This document shows positions 28,301-38,624 of a stretch of 64,000 bases of DNA, in pieces. The stretch lies in the NCBI GenBank assembly GCA_024734555.1, contig JANPWX010000247.1:1986907-2050906 (forward strand). The letters are read 5' to 3'. The position numbers and the translations under genes were made by a program. Under the pieces are notes generated by a model. That model was not told where the DNA came from and ran no database searches. It saw only the letters and a program-made list of their open reading frames with translations. Positions within the stretch are counted from its first letter, which is position 1. Each line of letters starts with the position of its first letter. The DNA comes from Trochalopteron elliotii. Lineage: Eukaryota > Chordata > Aves > Passeriformes > Leiothrichidae.

Positions 28301-31300
28301 TGACTTACAGTGACCACCACGTTGCTTTTCCAGGATAAATAGAGAATTTACACTGCCACTGAAATGAATCCACAGTAAGGTTTCTAGTAATTTACAGGTT
28401 TCTCATGCAACTTTATTGGATGCTGAGTATATTCACAGCAGAGAAAATCTGAAATAAATCTCCCAGAGTCAATTGTGTTAATCCAGGCTTGCATCAATAT
28501 TAATAGAAATAAAATCTAAGCATATATTAAATATATTGAGATTTTATATGGTTTAGGAGTGTAAAATATTACAATTACACTGACTATTATTTGAATTCAG
28601 TTTATAGAAACCAGTAACATACTCTTTGTTCGAGACCTTTCCAGTGTGAATTTACATAGGTAATTTTATCTCAGGCTGTTAGGTATTTGACATAAATCCT
28701 TTTTTTTCTGGAGTAAACCAATAATACAGCTTTCTATTTTTGAACAGGAGATTTAACCTTCATATTTGTGAATGAAAGCTGGAAATTCTGAGTCTAGAAA
28801 ACCCAAAGCATGAATTATTTCTGCATAAAATTGCAGCTTTTCAGCAGGGGGAAAGGGGTTTATTTTCATTTTAATCTTGGTCCTGTTTGTTGATTGCTTG
28901 GTGCTGGTGAGGCAATGTGGGTGTACACATACTTGTATGGGGGTGTGAATGGGCACTTTTTCTTACACATTGAACCTGATATGGAGCATATTGATGCCTT
29001 TCTGAAGCTCAGGAATGTTTTTTCAGGTGGTGTTTGGGGTAGATTAGTCACTTCCTAGTGCATAGAAAATGGAAACCATAACAAACTGGGGCCAAACATG
29101 AGGGAGGACTCTCACTAACAGGGAGAGAGGGTTGTACTCCACACAACAAGCTCACAAAAGGCAGAAAGAGACATACCAGGTGACACCTGCACAATCAGTG
29201 TATCATTCACAAAGAACACAGTTCCAGAAATTCACTCAAACATTTTCTTTTTTGCTGTTATTTCCTTTTTCTAGAATAAGCAAGTGAGTCAAACAAAGAT
29301 CCGTGTGATCTCCACCATCCTCTTCATCCTGGTAGGCTGCATCGTCTTTGTGACCATTCCTGCATTTATCTTCAAATACATCGAGGGATGGACAGCCTTG
29401 GAGTCCATTTACTTTGTAGTTGTCACTCTGACCACTGTCGGCTTCGGTGACTTTGTAGCAGGTGAGCTTTGAGCCAAGGTGCTGAGCACAAGGACCTTGG
29501 CTCTCAGAATTTGTTTTCTGGTATAGAGAGGAGGCTTTTCACAATGTGTTATATCCCAGTGAAATGATGCCGGGTGTTTCTGTTGGAATTACTGTGCAGT
29601 ATGACACCAGGCTGATTTAAGGTCCAGGTGCCTGGCCATTTGTAGATTGTGAGCCTTCAGCAGTGTAGATAACGGGAGCCTGGAAAGTCCTGATTACCCT
29701 TTATCACGCAATGAATTATGCAAAAGTAAAATGACTTTCCCGTTGAATTAAGGATTTGTATTAGTCCATTAGCTCTCAATCTGAGGCTGACTGTAGAAGC
29801 AAGTAGCCCAAATGATGAATGGAGGAAGGTTTTACAAAGGATGACTGAGCCATAGGTCTGTAGAATTCTCTGGTCAGGTGCAGTAGTGGGCTGCTACTAC
29901 AGGAACTGCAGCATTTCAAAATCTGCTTTCTGTTTCCTAACCTTGGCATAAATTTTGTCATTGCAGTTGCCCTGTTAAGGAAAACTCTTGTAGGAGAGAA
30001 GGACTAATGGGATATGTATCTCAGTGCTTAGAGGAGATTTTCCAAGATTAATACAGTATGAGCAGGAACTATAAATATCTACCCACGTACAATTTCCAAA
30101 GAGGGAATTGAGACAGTTGGCTGGAGAGATGAGAGACATATTTTTTTTTCACACAACTGCTTTGCTGACAAAAAGGTGGTTAAAATGAGTGGATTTTTTC
30201 CCATCAGTGCATGACCTCTACTCCTCATTCCTGTTAGTCGTCCTAATTAAAGGTATTAAGTTGCCTGTGTTAAAAACAGTCATATTGTGCTTCTTAGTCC
30301 TATAAACAGAATGAGTTAAAAACATCAAAGAAAACGACAAAATTTTCTTTGCTGAAGAACAGTAGACAAGTCTTTTTTGTAGAGAAGACTCTACAAAAAG
30401 ACCCTCTTTTTATGAGAAACTGGCACAGAAGACATGAATTATTGACAAAAAAAAGTCACTGAACAAAAAAAGACCCAGATATAAAAAAGGAAGTTTTACG
30501 AGCATTCAGTTACAGAAGTGATTGTGTGAGCTTTGTCCCTTTTAACCACTTAGACCTCTAAAGCAATTCACTGATATTCTTTGAGGTGTCACAGTGTGAA
30601 ATAAAAATAATTTACAATATATTTCTTAATAATACCACATTTCAGTATTTTTTAATAATGTGAGAGTAAAAAAGCTCTGAATATTAAATTGTTCTGTATG
30701 TACATGATTAGGAGAACATAACCCACAGCTGGGTGGCTACTAACAAGCAGGATTTTTCAAAAATCATATGGAAGACCCTGAATAAGAAGACTTGAGAGCC
30801 ATTTTCATGATAAGAGTACAAGGCAGGTGATCACCAGGAGATTTGGGGTTCATTGCTGTTTTTGAGAGAGATTTTCTGCCTCTTTTATTTTCTGCCACTT
30901 TAATCTCTCAGGATCTCTGTTTCTTCAAAAGCAAATCAAAAATACTATATCTTAATGGTTAAAACAGTATCAATGGAGCTATGCTGGCCTATTCCACCTA
31001 GAACAAATCCCAGCTCTTGGGAAACTGGAAGGTTTTGTACTACAGTTGGAAATAAAATTGTGCATGGAGCCTGAAAAAACAGAGTATCTGATAGGCTGAA
31101 AAAAGTGGTCTCATACTTTCTCAGTCACCTGATTACTCTGCAAGATAGATCTAGACAGTCTGTTTCCTAGTGAGCTTCCTCAGGGACATGTGTGATCAGA
31201 AGAGGCTTCTTGTACCATAGCAACAGCAGTCCCTACCTCCCATTGTTTCAGACTCTTAAAAACTGGAAAAAAAGAGTGTGATTCATGCAGTCTGTGGGGA

Positions 31301-34300
31301 GAGATTAACATCAAAACCAATATTTGGGTCCCTGCCAATTCTCAAGTGTCTGACCTTCCACGGGGGTTTTCAAACACTGTAACTACACTCAGATTGAGCC
31401 TTGATAAAATTAAAGAGTCACAGAAATGTCTCAGATTGCGAAAAGCAAAAGATAAAATGCTGAACTGTGCTGTCTGGGGATTTTAACAGAAAAAAACCCT
31501 AAAATATCTCTGCAGTCATACAGACGTATAGGTGTCTAGCTCTTTCTAACCAAGGCGGGAGTCCAGGAAATATGCAGACCTCTGCTGGGTCTCCTGGTAG
31601 GCTTGCTCTTTGGGCAGGGATTTACACGGGTACCTTTAAGGTGATCTTCACTTGCATTGAGGAATATGGTGGTGCCCATGGGGCTCTGCAGACTCTTTGC
31701 TGCTCACTCTCTTCCACTCAGGGCTGTACCTGCCTCTCATTGGCTCTCATTCTTGCAGTGCACATAGCACTGTGATGGGACTGAGAGTCTTGAAAATGAG
31801 TTTGTGGTTGCTATCTTTTGTAAAAAAATTCTGTATTTTACTCTGTAGTAGGCAGCAACCTGGCCACTTTGCAGGTCTTTGTAGTCCATTAGGTTTGTCA
31901 AATGTATAATTTCTTATTTTGCCAGCTCATCCAGAGACTTGCATGAAGAACAATATAGTATATTTGTTGCTTGGTTTGATCCATATCTCCTATGAGGTCA
32001 CTAGCCAGAAAATGCATCCCTCTGAATGATACCTAAGCAGACTGTATAGCCTTATTTTCAGGGCTGATGCATGGTTGGCTTCCTATCAGATGCCCTGGTT
32101 TGGAAGACAAAGCTACATTTATTTTTTCTGAACACAGATCTCTCAATCCTGTAGCTAAACTCAAAAAAGTCTGGAACCTTTATCACTTAAGGGGGTTGAT
32201 CTTTAAATTTTCTCAACTATGAGGCTGCAGACAGCTCAGAATAAGGAAGGCTACCTGTATAAAACTTTTTTATTGGGCATATGTTTGTGCTGTTGCAAGT
32301 ACTATCAAAGCAGAATTTTAGAGCTGCTTTATCATATGAGCAATACAAAGGAAGATCTTTGCTGGGTGCCCTGGCAGGTTGCACAGCGGCAGAACAATAG
32401 GTAATTTTGAAGACTTTTAAATTAAACCAGACTGGGCTCCTCCCATCTGACAGGCTTCTTGTCTTATTATCAGAACTACAGCGCTATTGACAAGAGTTAT
32501 GAAATACTTCTAGGTGTTTTTCAGAATTGCAGATATTTTGTAATAATTTTGGCCCCTCATGATTTGTAAGCATAAGTGTATGCTTATTTCAGGAGGAAAT
32601 GCTAACATCAAATACATGGAGTGGTATAAACCCTTAGTGTGGTTCTGGATCCTTGTTGGCCTTGCCTACTTTGCTGCCGTCCTGAGTATGATTGGAGACT
32701 GGTTAAGAGTCCTGTCCAAGAAGACACAAGAAGAGGTACGATCAGTAATTTCTCAGTGGTTTGTCATTTTACAAGAGAGATTTAAGTGACTGATTCCTGC
32801 TTGTTTAAATAAGGATGCTTCTTGCATGACCAATGCTCAATACGCCCTGTGGTTTACTTCACTGTCTATTTTTGGTATACAGTTAGCTCAGATCTTTAGC
32901 TCCTTCACAAAGGAAGAAAAAAAAAAAACCAACAAAAGCAACTAAGGTTTTTACACGTCTATCAGTACTCAAAAATACACAGAACGCATCAGTACGAATG
33001 TAATTATGGAATGAGATGCCAGCCTTTACCCTGAAACTAGCTATGAAATTGTACTAAAAATTTCAGTGTTCTCTCCTTAAAATTTTTCCTATCTTTTCCT
33101 ATGCCAGGGAGTATGGTTCTGAATGGAAGTTTAAATTCAGGTCCCTTACTGTGTACTCTGTTTTTAAAAATTGAAGAACCTGAGTAGTCAGCATCAAGGA
33201 GAACATGACTAAATTCACTCAGAAACCTCTGTGATTCAGAGGATACTGCTAATGCTTCACTCAAATAAGTGTGAAAAATAGAAAGGCAATTGTCATGACT
33301 CTAGAGCTGTAGCTTGTGGTGGAGGATGTTAAAAATTTCGAATTTTAAGGCAATCTACATGTGCTTTTCTAGCAAAGCTTACCTGGCAGGTAACTTGACT
33401 GTTAACAAAACAGCAGTCAAAATTTGGCAGGGGGGTAGTGCTGTTTTAAATTTCTGAAGACATCTGCACCACCTAAGACCTGGTACATCCCCCATGCATC
33501 TCCATTAATAAAGGGGACTGCAGAGCATGTGGCTGTTCCATTGATCATCAGGCATCTCTAGTGGGGAATCTGGTCCCTCACATGGATGCAAGATGCCTTC
33601 TGCCAGTTGTGGCTAAATGGACACCTGAACATCTGGCCTGCAGAAAACAAGATGACTCCTTGTGGGTTATTGGATACAAAAACTTGAATTCAGGCTGCAG
33701 CAGCACAAGCAAACCACTGATTGGGGTGGGCTCCTGCAGACACTGTACTCCTGAATCTGTTCTTCATTAGCTGAACATAGAGAAAGGCCTGTTTTAACTG
33801 AAATATTGCTTGGTCATTTATCTTGATTTTTCTCATTTTGGAAGGCATATTTATTGAATACAGCCATCACTTGGTGCTTTATTCTTAGCCATTATTCCAG
33901 CCTTCAGTGCAAAGGACTAAAACAGAGAAAGACAGAAGGACATTCAAGGATATGCTCATAGTGCCCATACAGAATATGTGTTGAAAACTCCTCCAGATGG
34001 CTTGACAGTGAGGTATTTGGACAGTTGTACAATTAAAAGCTCCATTAAAGACAGCTGTATTTGTCCCTGAAAATGAGCCCTAGACTGGAGGAGTCAGAGG
34101 GTTGCTTGAAATTATCTAGTGGGTATTTAACATTAATTGGTCTGTGGCTCTGTGGCTCTGAACAGAACCTTCAGTGGGACTGAAGTTGCATCCATGAGCA
34201 ATACAGGAAAACACATTCCTGTACTGCTGCACTGGTTGTTGTGCTGTTCTGAAGCATATTGGTTTAACTATATGTGATTAACTTCGCCCACTCTTAACCA

Positions 34301-35243
34301 TCTACTGCTGACATAATGTGTCAGGAATTTTGTTCTTAATGAAGAATGGATTAGCATGAACATGTCCCATCCCTAATACAGTTGTAAAATGTGTGGGGTG
34401 GCAAAGTGACACAGGCAGATGAGTTCTATGTCACAAAAGCCATCAGTTGGTGTGCTTAGAGTTTGCCCAGTGTAGGCACTTTGCTACAGAAGTTTGGGTC
34501 CAGATGGATGCAGTGGAGATGGGACCACTCCCCAGTTTCACGCCAGAGAAGAAAGTGTTTGTGCTACTATTCTACAGGAAAATTTTACTTTTTTCTTAAA
34601 AAATTAATTACTCTTTCTTCATGTTGTAAAGGTTGGAGAAATAAAAGCCCATGCAGCAGAGTGGAAAGCAAACGTGACAGCTGAGTTCCGAGAGACGCGG
34701 AGGCGGCTCAGCGTGGAGATCCATGACAAACTCCAGCGGGCAGCCACCATCCGGAGCATGGAGCGCCGGCGGCTGGGCCTGGACCAGCGAGCACATTCCT
34801 TGGACATGCTCTCTCCTGAGAAACGCTCCGTCTTTGCTACCTTGGAAACAGGACGCTTCAAGGCCTCCTCTCAGGAAAGCATCAACAACAGGCCTAACAA
34901 CCTGCGCCTTAAAGGGTCAGATAAGCTCAACAAGCACGGCCAGGGGGCCTCTGAGGACAACATCATTAACAAATTCGGATCGTCCTCTAAGATGACCAAA
35001 AGGAAAAACAAAGACCTCAAAAAGACCATGCCTGAGGATATGCATAAAATTTATGAGACCTTCAGAAACTATTCCTTGGATGAAGAAAAAAAGGAAGAGG
35101 AGAAAGAGAAGATGTGTAATTCCAAGAACACTTCTAGCACTGCAGCTCTGACCAACTGCATCCAGCAGCACTCAGACCTGGAAAATGGAGTGATTCCCAA
35201 TGAAACCAAAGAAAGGGAGCATAAAAACAAAATGTTACTTTAA
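4592..35243 (+). CDS. KCNK10: KCNK10 (TREK-2, K2P10.1) two-pore potassium channel, six exons, 5'-partial
   Basis: Joining 4592-4920, 13963-14080, 17054-17214, 29275-29461, 32593-32735 and 34632-35243 gives one open frame of 516 residues ending in TAA. It aligns over its whole length with vertebrate TREK-2 as I recall it: M1 (about 53-73), cap with disulfide Cys99, filter GYG (150-152), M2, M3, filter GFG in pore 2, M4 and a C-terminal tail of about 200 residues. TREK-2 rather than TREK-1 is indicated by the long tail, GYG in pore 1 and the stretch from [10 protein letters not shown] onward. The family forms dimeric background K+ channels in the plasma membrane, opened by stretch, heat, arachidonic acid and intracellular acid and inhibited by Gq/PKC and PKA signalling. 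The first codon is split, so one base of it and the first-exon residues come from an exon not seen here. The tail ends about four residues earlier than the human form. Identity is very secure. Confidence 0.97.
4699..4734 (+). promoter_or_regulatory. KCNK10: Candidate internal translation starts for short TREK-2 isoforms
   Basis: Two in-frame ATGs stand before M1. The one at 4699 sits in GCCATGG, a strong Kozak context; the one at 4732 sits in GTCATGG. Alternative translation initiation that produces N-terminally shortened channels is established for TREK-1 and TREK-2, and these codons occupy the equivalent places (MEAPSQG and MDWRAV). Actual use in this species is inferred. Confidence 0.55.
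5107..5417 (-). mobile_element. CR1 LINE 3' fragment (antisense to KCNK10)
   Basis: The sequence begins ACAGAATCATAGAATAAG, continues GAGTTGGAAGGGACCCATCA, and contains AGTCCAACTCCTGACC and a long stretch ending near CACTGGTCATGAGAATGAAG. This is the reverse complement of the 3' end of avian CR1, whose terminal ATTCTATG-type repeat lies at the left edge. It is a 5'-truncated, non-coding relic of about 310 bp in the first visible intron. Confidence 0.92.
7451..7500 (+). repeat. 25-bp perfect-period tandem duplication, two copies
   Basis: GAACACAGATCATACTCTGC plus AGAAT (7451-7475) is followed directly by the same 25 bases with one C-to-T change (7476-7500). It is intronic and looks like a recent slippage or replication duplication. 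Confidence 0.9.
8753..8820 (+). repeat. TATATC/TATC microsatellite
   Basis: About 68 bases of interleaved TATATC and TATC units, imperfect. A simple repeat in the intron. Confidence 0.9.
9588..9670 (+). repeat. Two direct and one inverted copy of a 12-mer
   Basis: GATCTACCTACA occurs at 9588-9599 and 9605-9616, and its exact reverse complement TGTAGGTAGATC at 9659-9670. The outer copies could pair across a 42-base loop. Function unknown. Confidence 0.8.
13963..14080 (+). CDS. KCNK10: KCNK10 exon: second half of cap and pore helix 1
   Basis: The acceptor is TTTGCAG ending at 13962 and the donor GTATGT starts at 14081. The 118-base exon begins in phase 0 and ends with the first base of the glycine codon that opens the selectivity filter. 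It encodes [15 protein letters not shown], two N-glycosylation sequons (NSS at 14005 and NSS at 14014), then [19 protein letters not shown]. The histidine at 14026-14028 corresponds to the extracellular proton-sensing histidine of TREK channels. Pore helix 1 and the TTI entering the filter are intact. Confidence 0.95.
14081..17053 (+). other. KCNK10: KCNK10 intron (about 3.0 kb)
   Basis: A GT...AG intron that splits the glycine codon opening the selectivity filter. It is AT-rich unique sequence. I see no repeat family, RNA gene or additional exon in it. Confidence 0.8.
17054..17214 (+). CDS. KCNK10: KCNK10 exon: selectivity filter 1 and M2
   Basis: The acceptor is TTTTCTCCTCAG ending at 17053 and the donor GTAAGT starts at 17215. 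The first two bases complete the filter glycine, followed by TAT GGG, giving the GYG filter. The exon encodes M2 ([18 protein letters not shown]) and the linker [16 protein letters not shown]. Immediately after GYG it reads [13 protein letters not shown], where TREK-2 of other vertebrates, as I recall it, has NIAPSTEGGKIFC. These changes are discussed in the findings. The reading frame and both splice sites are sound, so this is not a broken exon. Confidence 0.95.
17707..17742 (+). repeat. 12-bp tandem repeat, three copies
   Basis: GTTGGAGTAGAT occurs three times head to tail without mismatch. A small intronic minisatellite. Confidence 0.92.
18630..18700 (-). mobile_element. CR1 LINE stub (antisense)
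   Basis: CAGAGAATAACTGGAGCTGG is followed by AAGGGACATC and GATCATCTAGTCCAGCCTCC, the reverse complement of the extreme 3' end of CR1. Only about 70 bp survive, more diverged than the copy at 5107. Confidence 0.8.
22283..22318 (+). repeat. (TTTA)n microsatellite
   Basis: About nine uninterrupted TTTA units, followed by a short TATATA run at about 22364. A simple repeat in the intron. Confidence 0.92.
24110..24810 (-). mobile_element. Solo LTR of an avian endogenous retrovirus (antisense in KCNK10 intron)
   Basis: The segment is more GC-rich than its surroundings and carries landmarks I recall from a common neoavian LTR family: GTTGGTCCTGGCTGGCAGCA near the left end, CAAAACAAACTTGACTTGTG, AATTAATTTATTGACAATTA, a CCTCC-rich middle, CATGGGCTGCAGG and CCCAGAGGTGCCACCATTTC near the right end. 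The reverse strand has an AATAAA poly(A) signal (24306-24311), fitting an LTR read right to left. No gag, pol or env open frame flanks it, so it appears to be a solo LTR or diverged fragment. The exact ends and target duplications are not resolved. The family name is not assigned. Confidence 0.75.
29275..29461 (+). CDS. KCNK10: KCNK10 exon: M3 and pore domain 2
   Basis: The acceptor is TTTTTCTAG ending at 29274 and the donor GTGAGC starts at 29462. It begins in phase 0 with [11 protein letters not shown], continues through M3 ([19 protein letters not shown]) and pore helix 2, and ends after the second filter, [11 protein letters not shown] (GFG at 29440-29448), with one base of a split glycine codon. 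The pore-2 filter is canonical. A 10-bp inverted repeat lies 9 bases past the exon end. The first residue here is N where human has K. Confidence 0.95.
29471..29503 (+). repeat. Perfect 10-bp inverted repeat next to a 5' splice site
   Basis: GAGCCAAGGT (29471-29480) and ACCTTGGCTC (29494-29503) are exact reverse complements separated by 13 bases. The stem begins 9 bases after the exon/intron border at 29461/29462, just past the GTGAGC donor. Confidence 0.9.
30370..30402 (+). repeat. Long intronic hairpin (14-bp stem, one bulge, 4-base loop)
   Basis: GTCTTTTTTGTAGAG (30370-30384) pairs with CTCTACAAAAAGAC (30389-30402) across the loop AAGA, leaving one extra T. It lies in the KCNK10 intron. 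It is too short for a typical microRNA precursor. Confidence 0.88.
32593..32735 (+). CDS. KCNK10: KCNK10 exon: M4 and start of cytosolic tail
   Basis: The acceptor is CTTATTTCAG ending at 32592 and the donor GTACGA starts at 32736. Two bases complete the split glycine, followed by [14 protein letters not shown]4 ([20 protein letters not shown]), then [14 protein letters not shown], ending on a codon boundary. M4 and the GDWLRV hinge are essentially identical to mammalian TREK-2. This segment couples tail movement and membrane tension to the filter gate. The tail start reads KKTQEE where human has KKTKEE. Confidence 0.95.
32736..34631 (+). other. KCNK10: KCNK10 last intron (about 1.9 kb)
   Basis: A GT...AG intron before the C-terminal exon. 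Unique AT-rich sequence; no repeat family or extra exon recognised. Confidence 0.8.
34632..35243 (+). CDS. KCNK10: KCNK10 last coding exon: regulatory C-terminal domain
   Basis: The acceptor is TGTAAAG ending at 34631, with a weak pyrimidine tract (TTTCTTCATG) before it. The exon is 204 codons including the TAA at 35241-35243. It starts [19 protein letters not shown], the membrane-proximal segment holding the intracellular pH-sensing glutamate and the basic cluster that binds phosphoinositides. ETRRRLS follows, with the serine at 34710-34712 in a basophilic (PKA/PKC-type) site. The rest is highly conserved, with basic and Ser-rich segments ([39 protein letters not shown]) and an acidic/basic stretch, [12 protein letters not shown]. 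The end, [11 protein letters not shown], stops about four residues earlier than human TREK-2. The frame from a GTG at 34674 is only the interior of this exon. Confidence 0.96.
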   Translation, partial: VGEIKAHAAEWKANVTAEFRETRRRLSVEIHDKLQRAATIRSMERRRLGLDQRAHSLDMLSPEKRSVFATLETGRFKASSQESINNRPNNLRLKGSDKLNKHGQGASEDNIINKFGSSSKMTKRKNKDLKKTMPEDMHKIYETFRNYSLDEEKKEEEKEKMCNSKNTSSTAALTNCIQQHSDLENGVIPNETKEREHKNKMLL

Positions 35244-36969
35244 AACAGAAGTTAAATGTAAAAGAGGCTTGACTTGAATTAACAATGTTGGTGTTTTTAT
35301 ATACATATATATTGAGACACGTGCCTTATACAGACTCCCTATTCAGTCTGAATTATATAGCATCGAAGAATATTTCACTGTGCCATAAAGACTCAAGCTT
35401 GCTCTGCCAAAACAAATCAGGAACACAGCACTGCAGAATGGCAACAGAAAGCTACGCACATGGAAATTTCAGCCTGTATTAGGATTACCAGGGCAAGACA
35501 CAAAGGAAGGGATTGAACCATGGCAGTATCACCAGAGGGCTCCTACCATGGTGTGATATTAGACAAAGGGCAGCTATGCAAGAAGAGCCTGTGAAAGGGA
35601 TGAAAAACAGCGTATCTTTGTAACAGAGTATGCATCCATAAAGCCTTCCCCTGGTGATTAAAAAGAGGAGAAATGATTGGAGTGAACTAGAAACTTTCAT
35701 TAAGCTTAGTTTATGTTTTGGCACGTGATCCAAGCTAGATTTTTTTTCCTGTATTTGAGTCAGATGCATTACCTTTCTAAATGCCAAAAGAATGTCTATG
35801 GACACAGCCAGCAGTTGGATGCTGGTTGGAAAATCAACACAGACATAAGCAAGGGTTGCATTGATCTTTTCATTAAAAAATAAAAAAAAAAGAAAAAAGA
35901 AAAGAAACAAAAAAAAATTCTGTAGGTATTTATCTTAAGCAATGAAAAAAAACAAAAAAAAGAAAAGAAACGTGGATTTTTTTTCTCATGTAGAAAAATT
36001 CAATGTCAAGTCACACGAAGTAAGTTCATATGAAGAAAATACAACATCTCATGCTATGTTGTTTAAAAGAAGAGAAGCATCAATTTAGTGATATTTGGCC
36101 AAAAGTGTAAAACAGTAGGCCAATTTTTCTTTTTTTTTTTGAAAGAATTTCTCATTCACACTTTCTACCACTGAAAAACTCCCTTCTATTTTAATGCTGT
36201 AAGACTATACGGACAGAAGGGAAGCTATAGCTTTTGCATGTCAGCAAACTGCTGTTCTCTAGCTGAATCTGAATTTTTAAAAATAGACATAAGAGCATAT
36301 ACATGATTCAAATGAGGGCCAGGGCTACCATAGAATCTCAGGGCTCTCTGCTCCCTTTTTTTGGGTTTGGTTTAGACATAAGCTGCTGTCATAATCTCAG
36401 AAAAAGAAAAGAAATTTAGGAAAAAAATATTGTGGTAACCTTTTAAGTGCTTATAGCTTTAAGTGCCATTAATGTCATATTTTGTAACTTTTTAAACAAG
36501 TATTTTGAATTATTTGGTTTATTTCCTTTCAAACACTATCCTTGTTGGAAATTTTCTGTCCCTTTTATTGATAAAAACTAAACATGAGCTCTCTGCATTT
36601 TTAGACTAAAGTGAAATGTAACTAAACTGTAGGCATTTTAAAAAAATCCATTGTGCTGTCTGGGCATATGGATATGAAAAATAGAATTGTGTTTAGACTT
36701 CACAGTAAATTTTCAAAGAAAATGCTGCAAAATAATTAATGGGAATTGCAAAACATACTAAATTTTTTATAGTGTCAACCTGTGGGCTACTGGGTGGGCC
36801 ATTGCAGATAAAAGATTTTGCATGCTGGAAATGAGATACACATGATTGTACCAGCAGTGCTTTCCCTGAGCTTTCACAAAATCCTAAATATTCATGCAAT
36901 TCAAACTGTAGACTTATAGGTAAGGTAAGCATGGGTGTTGATTGCAGAGACTCTTGCAAGCTAGTCAAA

Positions 36970-37018
36970 CATGCAGACATCCACAGGTCATGCAGACATC
37001 CACAGGTCATGCAGACAT
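36970..37018 (+). repeat. 19-bp tandem repeat, 2.6 copies
   Basis: CATGCAGACATCCACAGGT occurs at 36970-36988 and 36989-37007 exactly, then partly at 37008-37018. It lies in the probable 3' UTR. Confidence 0.92.
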
Positions 37019-38618
37019 GGGCTTTTGGAATTGCATGCCAATATCTACATACAAAAAAATGCATGTATCATTCCCTGATGCTTTCTGAGATTTTATGCAC
37101 AGTAAGACAACTGAAAATCAAACTGGCCATCAGAATTCAAGATTGCCATGGCTATGAATGGAAGCATGGCTGTGTGAATGCAAATTTTGAGCATATATAT
37201 TTGCATATCTAATGACTCTGCTGGATTTACAGGAGTGAGCCAAATTCCACTAGTGTGGAAGAGGAAAGAAGTTCTTAGTTTGTTTTCTGCTGGTTCACTT
37301 CTCTTGAAATGTCTTATCATCTTTCTAATTTTATTATCTCTCTGAAAATCAAGGATGAAAAAGCAATGTTTGAAAAATTTCAGGTCATTTGGGATTGCTC
37401 TAACTCAATAAGATCCAAGAGAAATTGAATTCTGCTTACTTCACCAGTGAATCTTTTAAGGTGCAGGGCTGCACTCTGGCTTCACCTTACCAGAAGCAGG
37501 GCAGTAAGCCCAGTCCCTGGGAAAGGTTCCACCTAACTCCAGAGCTGCTGTGGCTTCTGGAGACTTTTGTGCCAGACTGCCCTGTGCTTGGCTTCACCAA
37601 CACACAGATGGTGGCTTGTGACCATCCTCACATCCCATCCTCCTCAAGCCCCAGGCAGACACGAGCAAGGTGCAGGTCTCCTCAAGCACTGGAGCTCTTT
37701 ACCCTGCCTGTCACTGCTGGTTTTGGGCAGGCCTTGAGTGCCATATATGAACAAATGTTCTGAAGTCTCATCCATGAGCATGTCTAATTCTGTAGTGACA
37801 GGATGGATAAAGCATATCTGGATATACCAAGGCTGTTCAGATCTGATGTTTTATTGGTAGGAGGTCAGGAGTGAAAGCTACAATTTAAATTTGCGTTTGA
37901 ATTCCAGAAAAGGGTCAGAAGTGCTGGGACATACAATTTGGGTCTGAGAATTGAAGTGATTCCTTCTTACATCATCCTTTGCATCTGTGAAGGATCTGGC
38001 ACCCAAAAGCATCTCATCTGACTCTGAAAGCATGAAATGCATTCAGTTTTGCAAATAATTTTCTTTGGTTACCAAATGCCAAGATCAACATCATGCATGC
38101 AGTGTTATCTGTTCTTCAGATGAGTTCTCACAAGAAATGCTTCCCTGCAATAGAAAAGTTCTGCATAGTCACACAGACATCTGTAAGGATATGGGAGAAG
38201 CATTTTCTGTATGTGAAATATAAAGGTTAGCCACAGCCAAGGCATTTCTTCTGATTAGCGTCAGGGAAAGTAAAGTCTGTCTTGTAGGGATTGTCTGTGT
38301 GAGCAGGGAGGTGGACAATAGGCAAATGACAGAAAACAAGTCAATGTGGAGAAGTGAGGAGGCAAAATTTGTTGGGCAAATTCAGAACTGTTTTCACTGG
38401 TGCCAGAGAAGGACAATGACATCTTGGCATAGTTTTAATCTTAACTTTCTGAGTTCTCAGTCTGTCCCCTGTCCAGATTCTAGGTGATGGTCTGTGTGTC
38501 TCACTCTAGTTTCTGTGTGGCCATGCCATGCAGGAGCCCCTGGATGACATTTTATCAGCTGTTTCTTCAGCATCCCCTGGTTTGGGATATAATTGTTCAG
38601 GGACAAAAGGTGATGCTC

Positions 38619-38624
38619 AATAAA
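38619..38624 (+). terminator. KCNK10: Candidate poly(A) signal for KCNK10
   Basis: AATAAA in a non-A-rich context about 3.4 kb after the stop codon, the first such site I found outside the A-rich tract at 35879. Its use is inferred, not shown. Confidence 0.3.

Larger units (their letters stand above)
17215..29274 (+). other. KCNK10: KCNK10 intron (about 12.1 kb)
   Basis: A GT...AG intron between the filter-1/M2 exon and the M3/pore-2 exon. It contains a 12-bp tandem repeat (17707-17742), a CR1 stub (18630-18700), an AT-rich block with POU-type octamers (19140-19260), a TTTA microsatellite (22283-22318) and a solo LTR in antisense (about 24110-24810). The remainder is unassigned. Confidence 0.8.
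29462..32592 (+). other. KCNK10: KCNK10 intron (about 3.1 kb)
   Basis: A GT...AG intron that splits a glycine codon after pore 2. It contains two notable inverted repeats: a perfect 10-bp stem beside the donor (29471-29503) and a near-perfect 14-bp stem with a 4-base loop (30370-30402). No exon, RNA gene or transposon was recognised. Confidence 0.8.

Noticed and set aside
35485..35910. Antisense open frame of 141 codons beginning with a Phe-rich run
   Set aside because: It is the reverse of the A-rich 3' UTR; the Phe/Leu run is low complexity.
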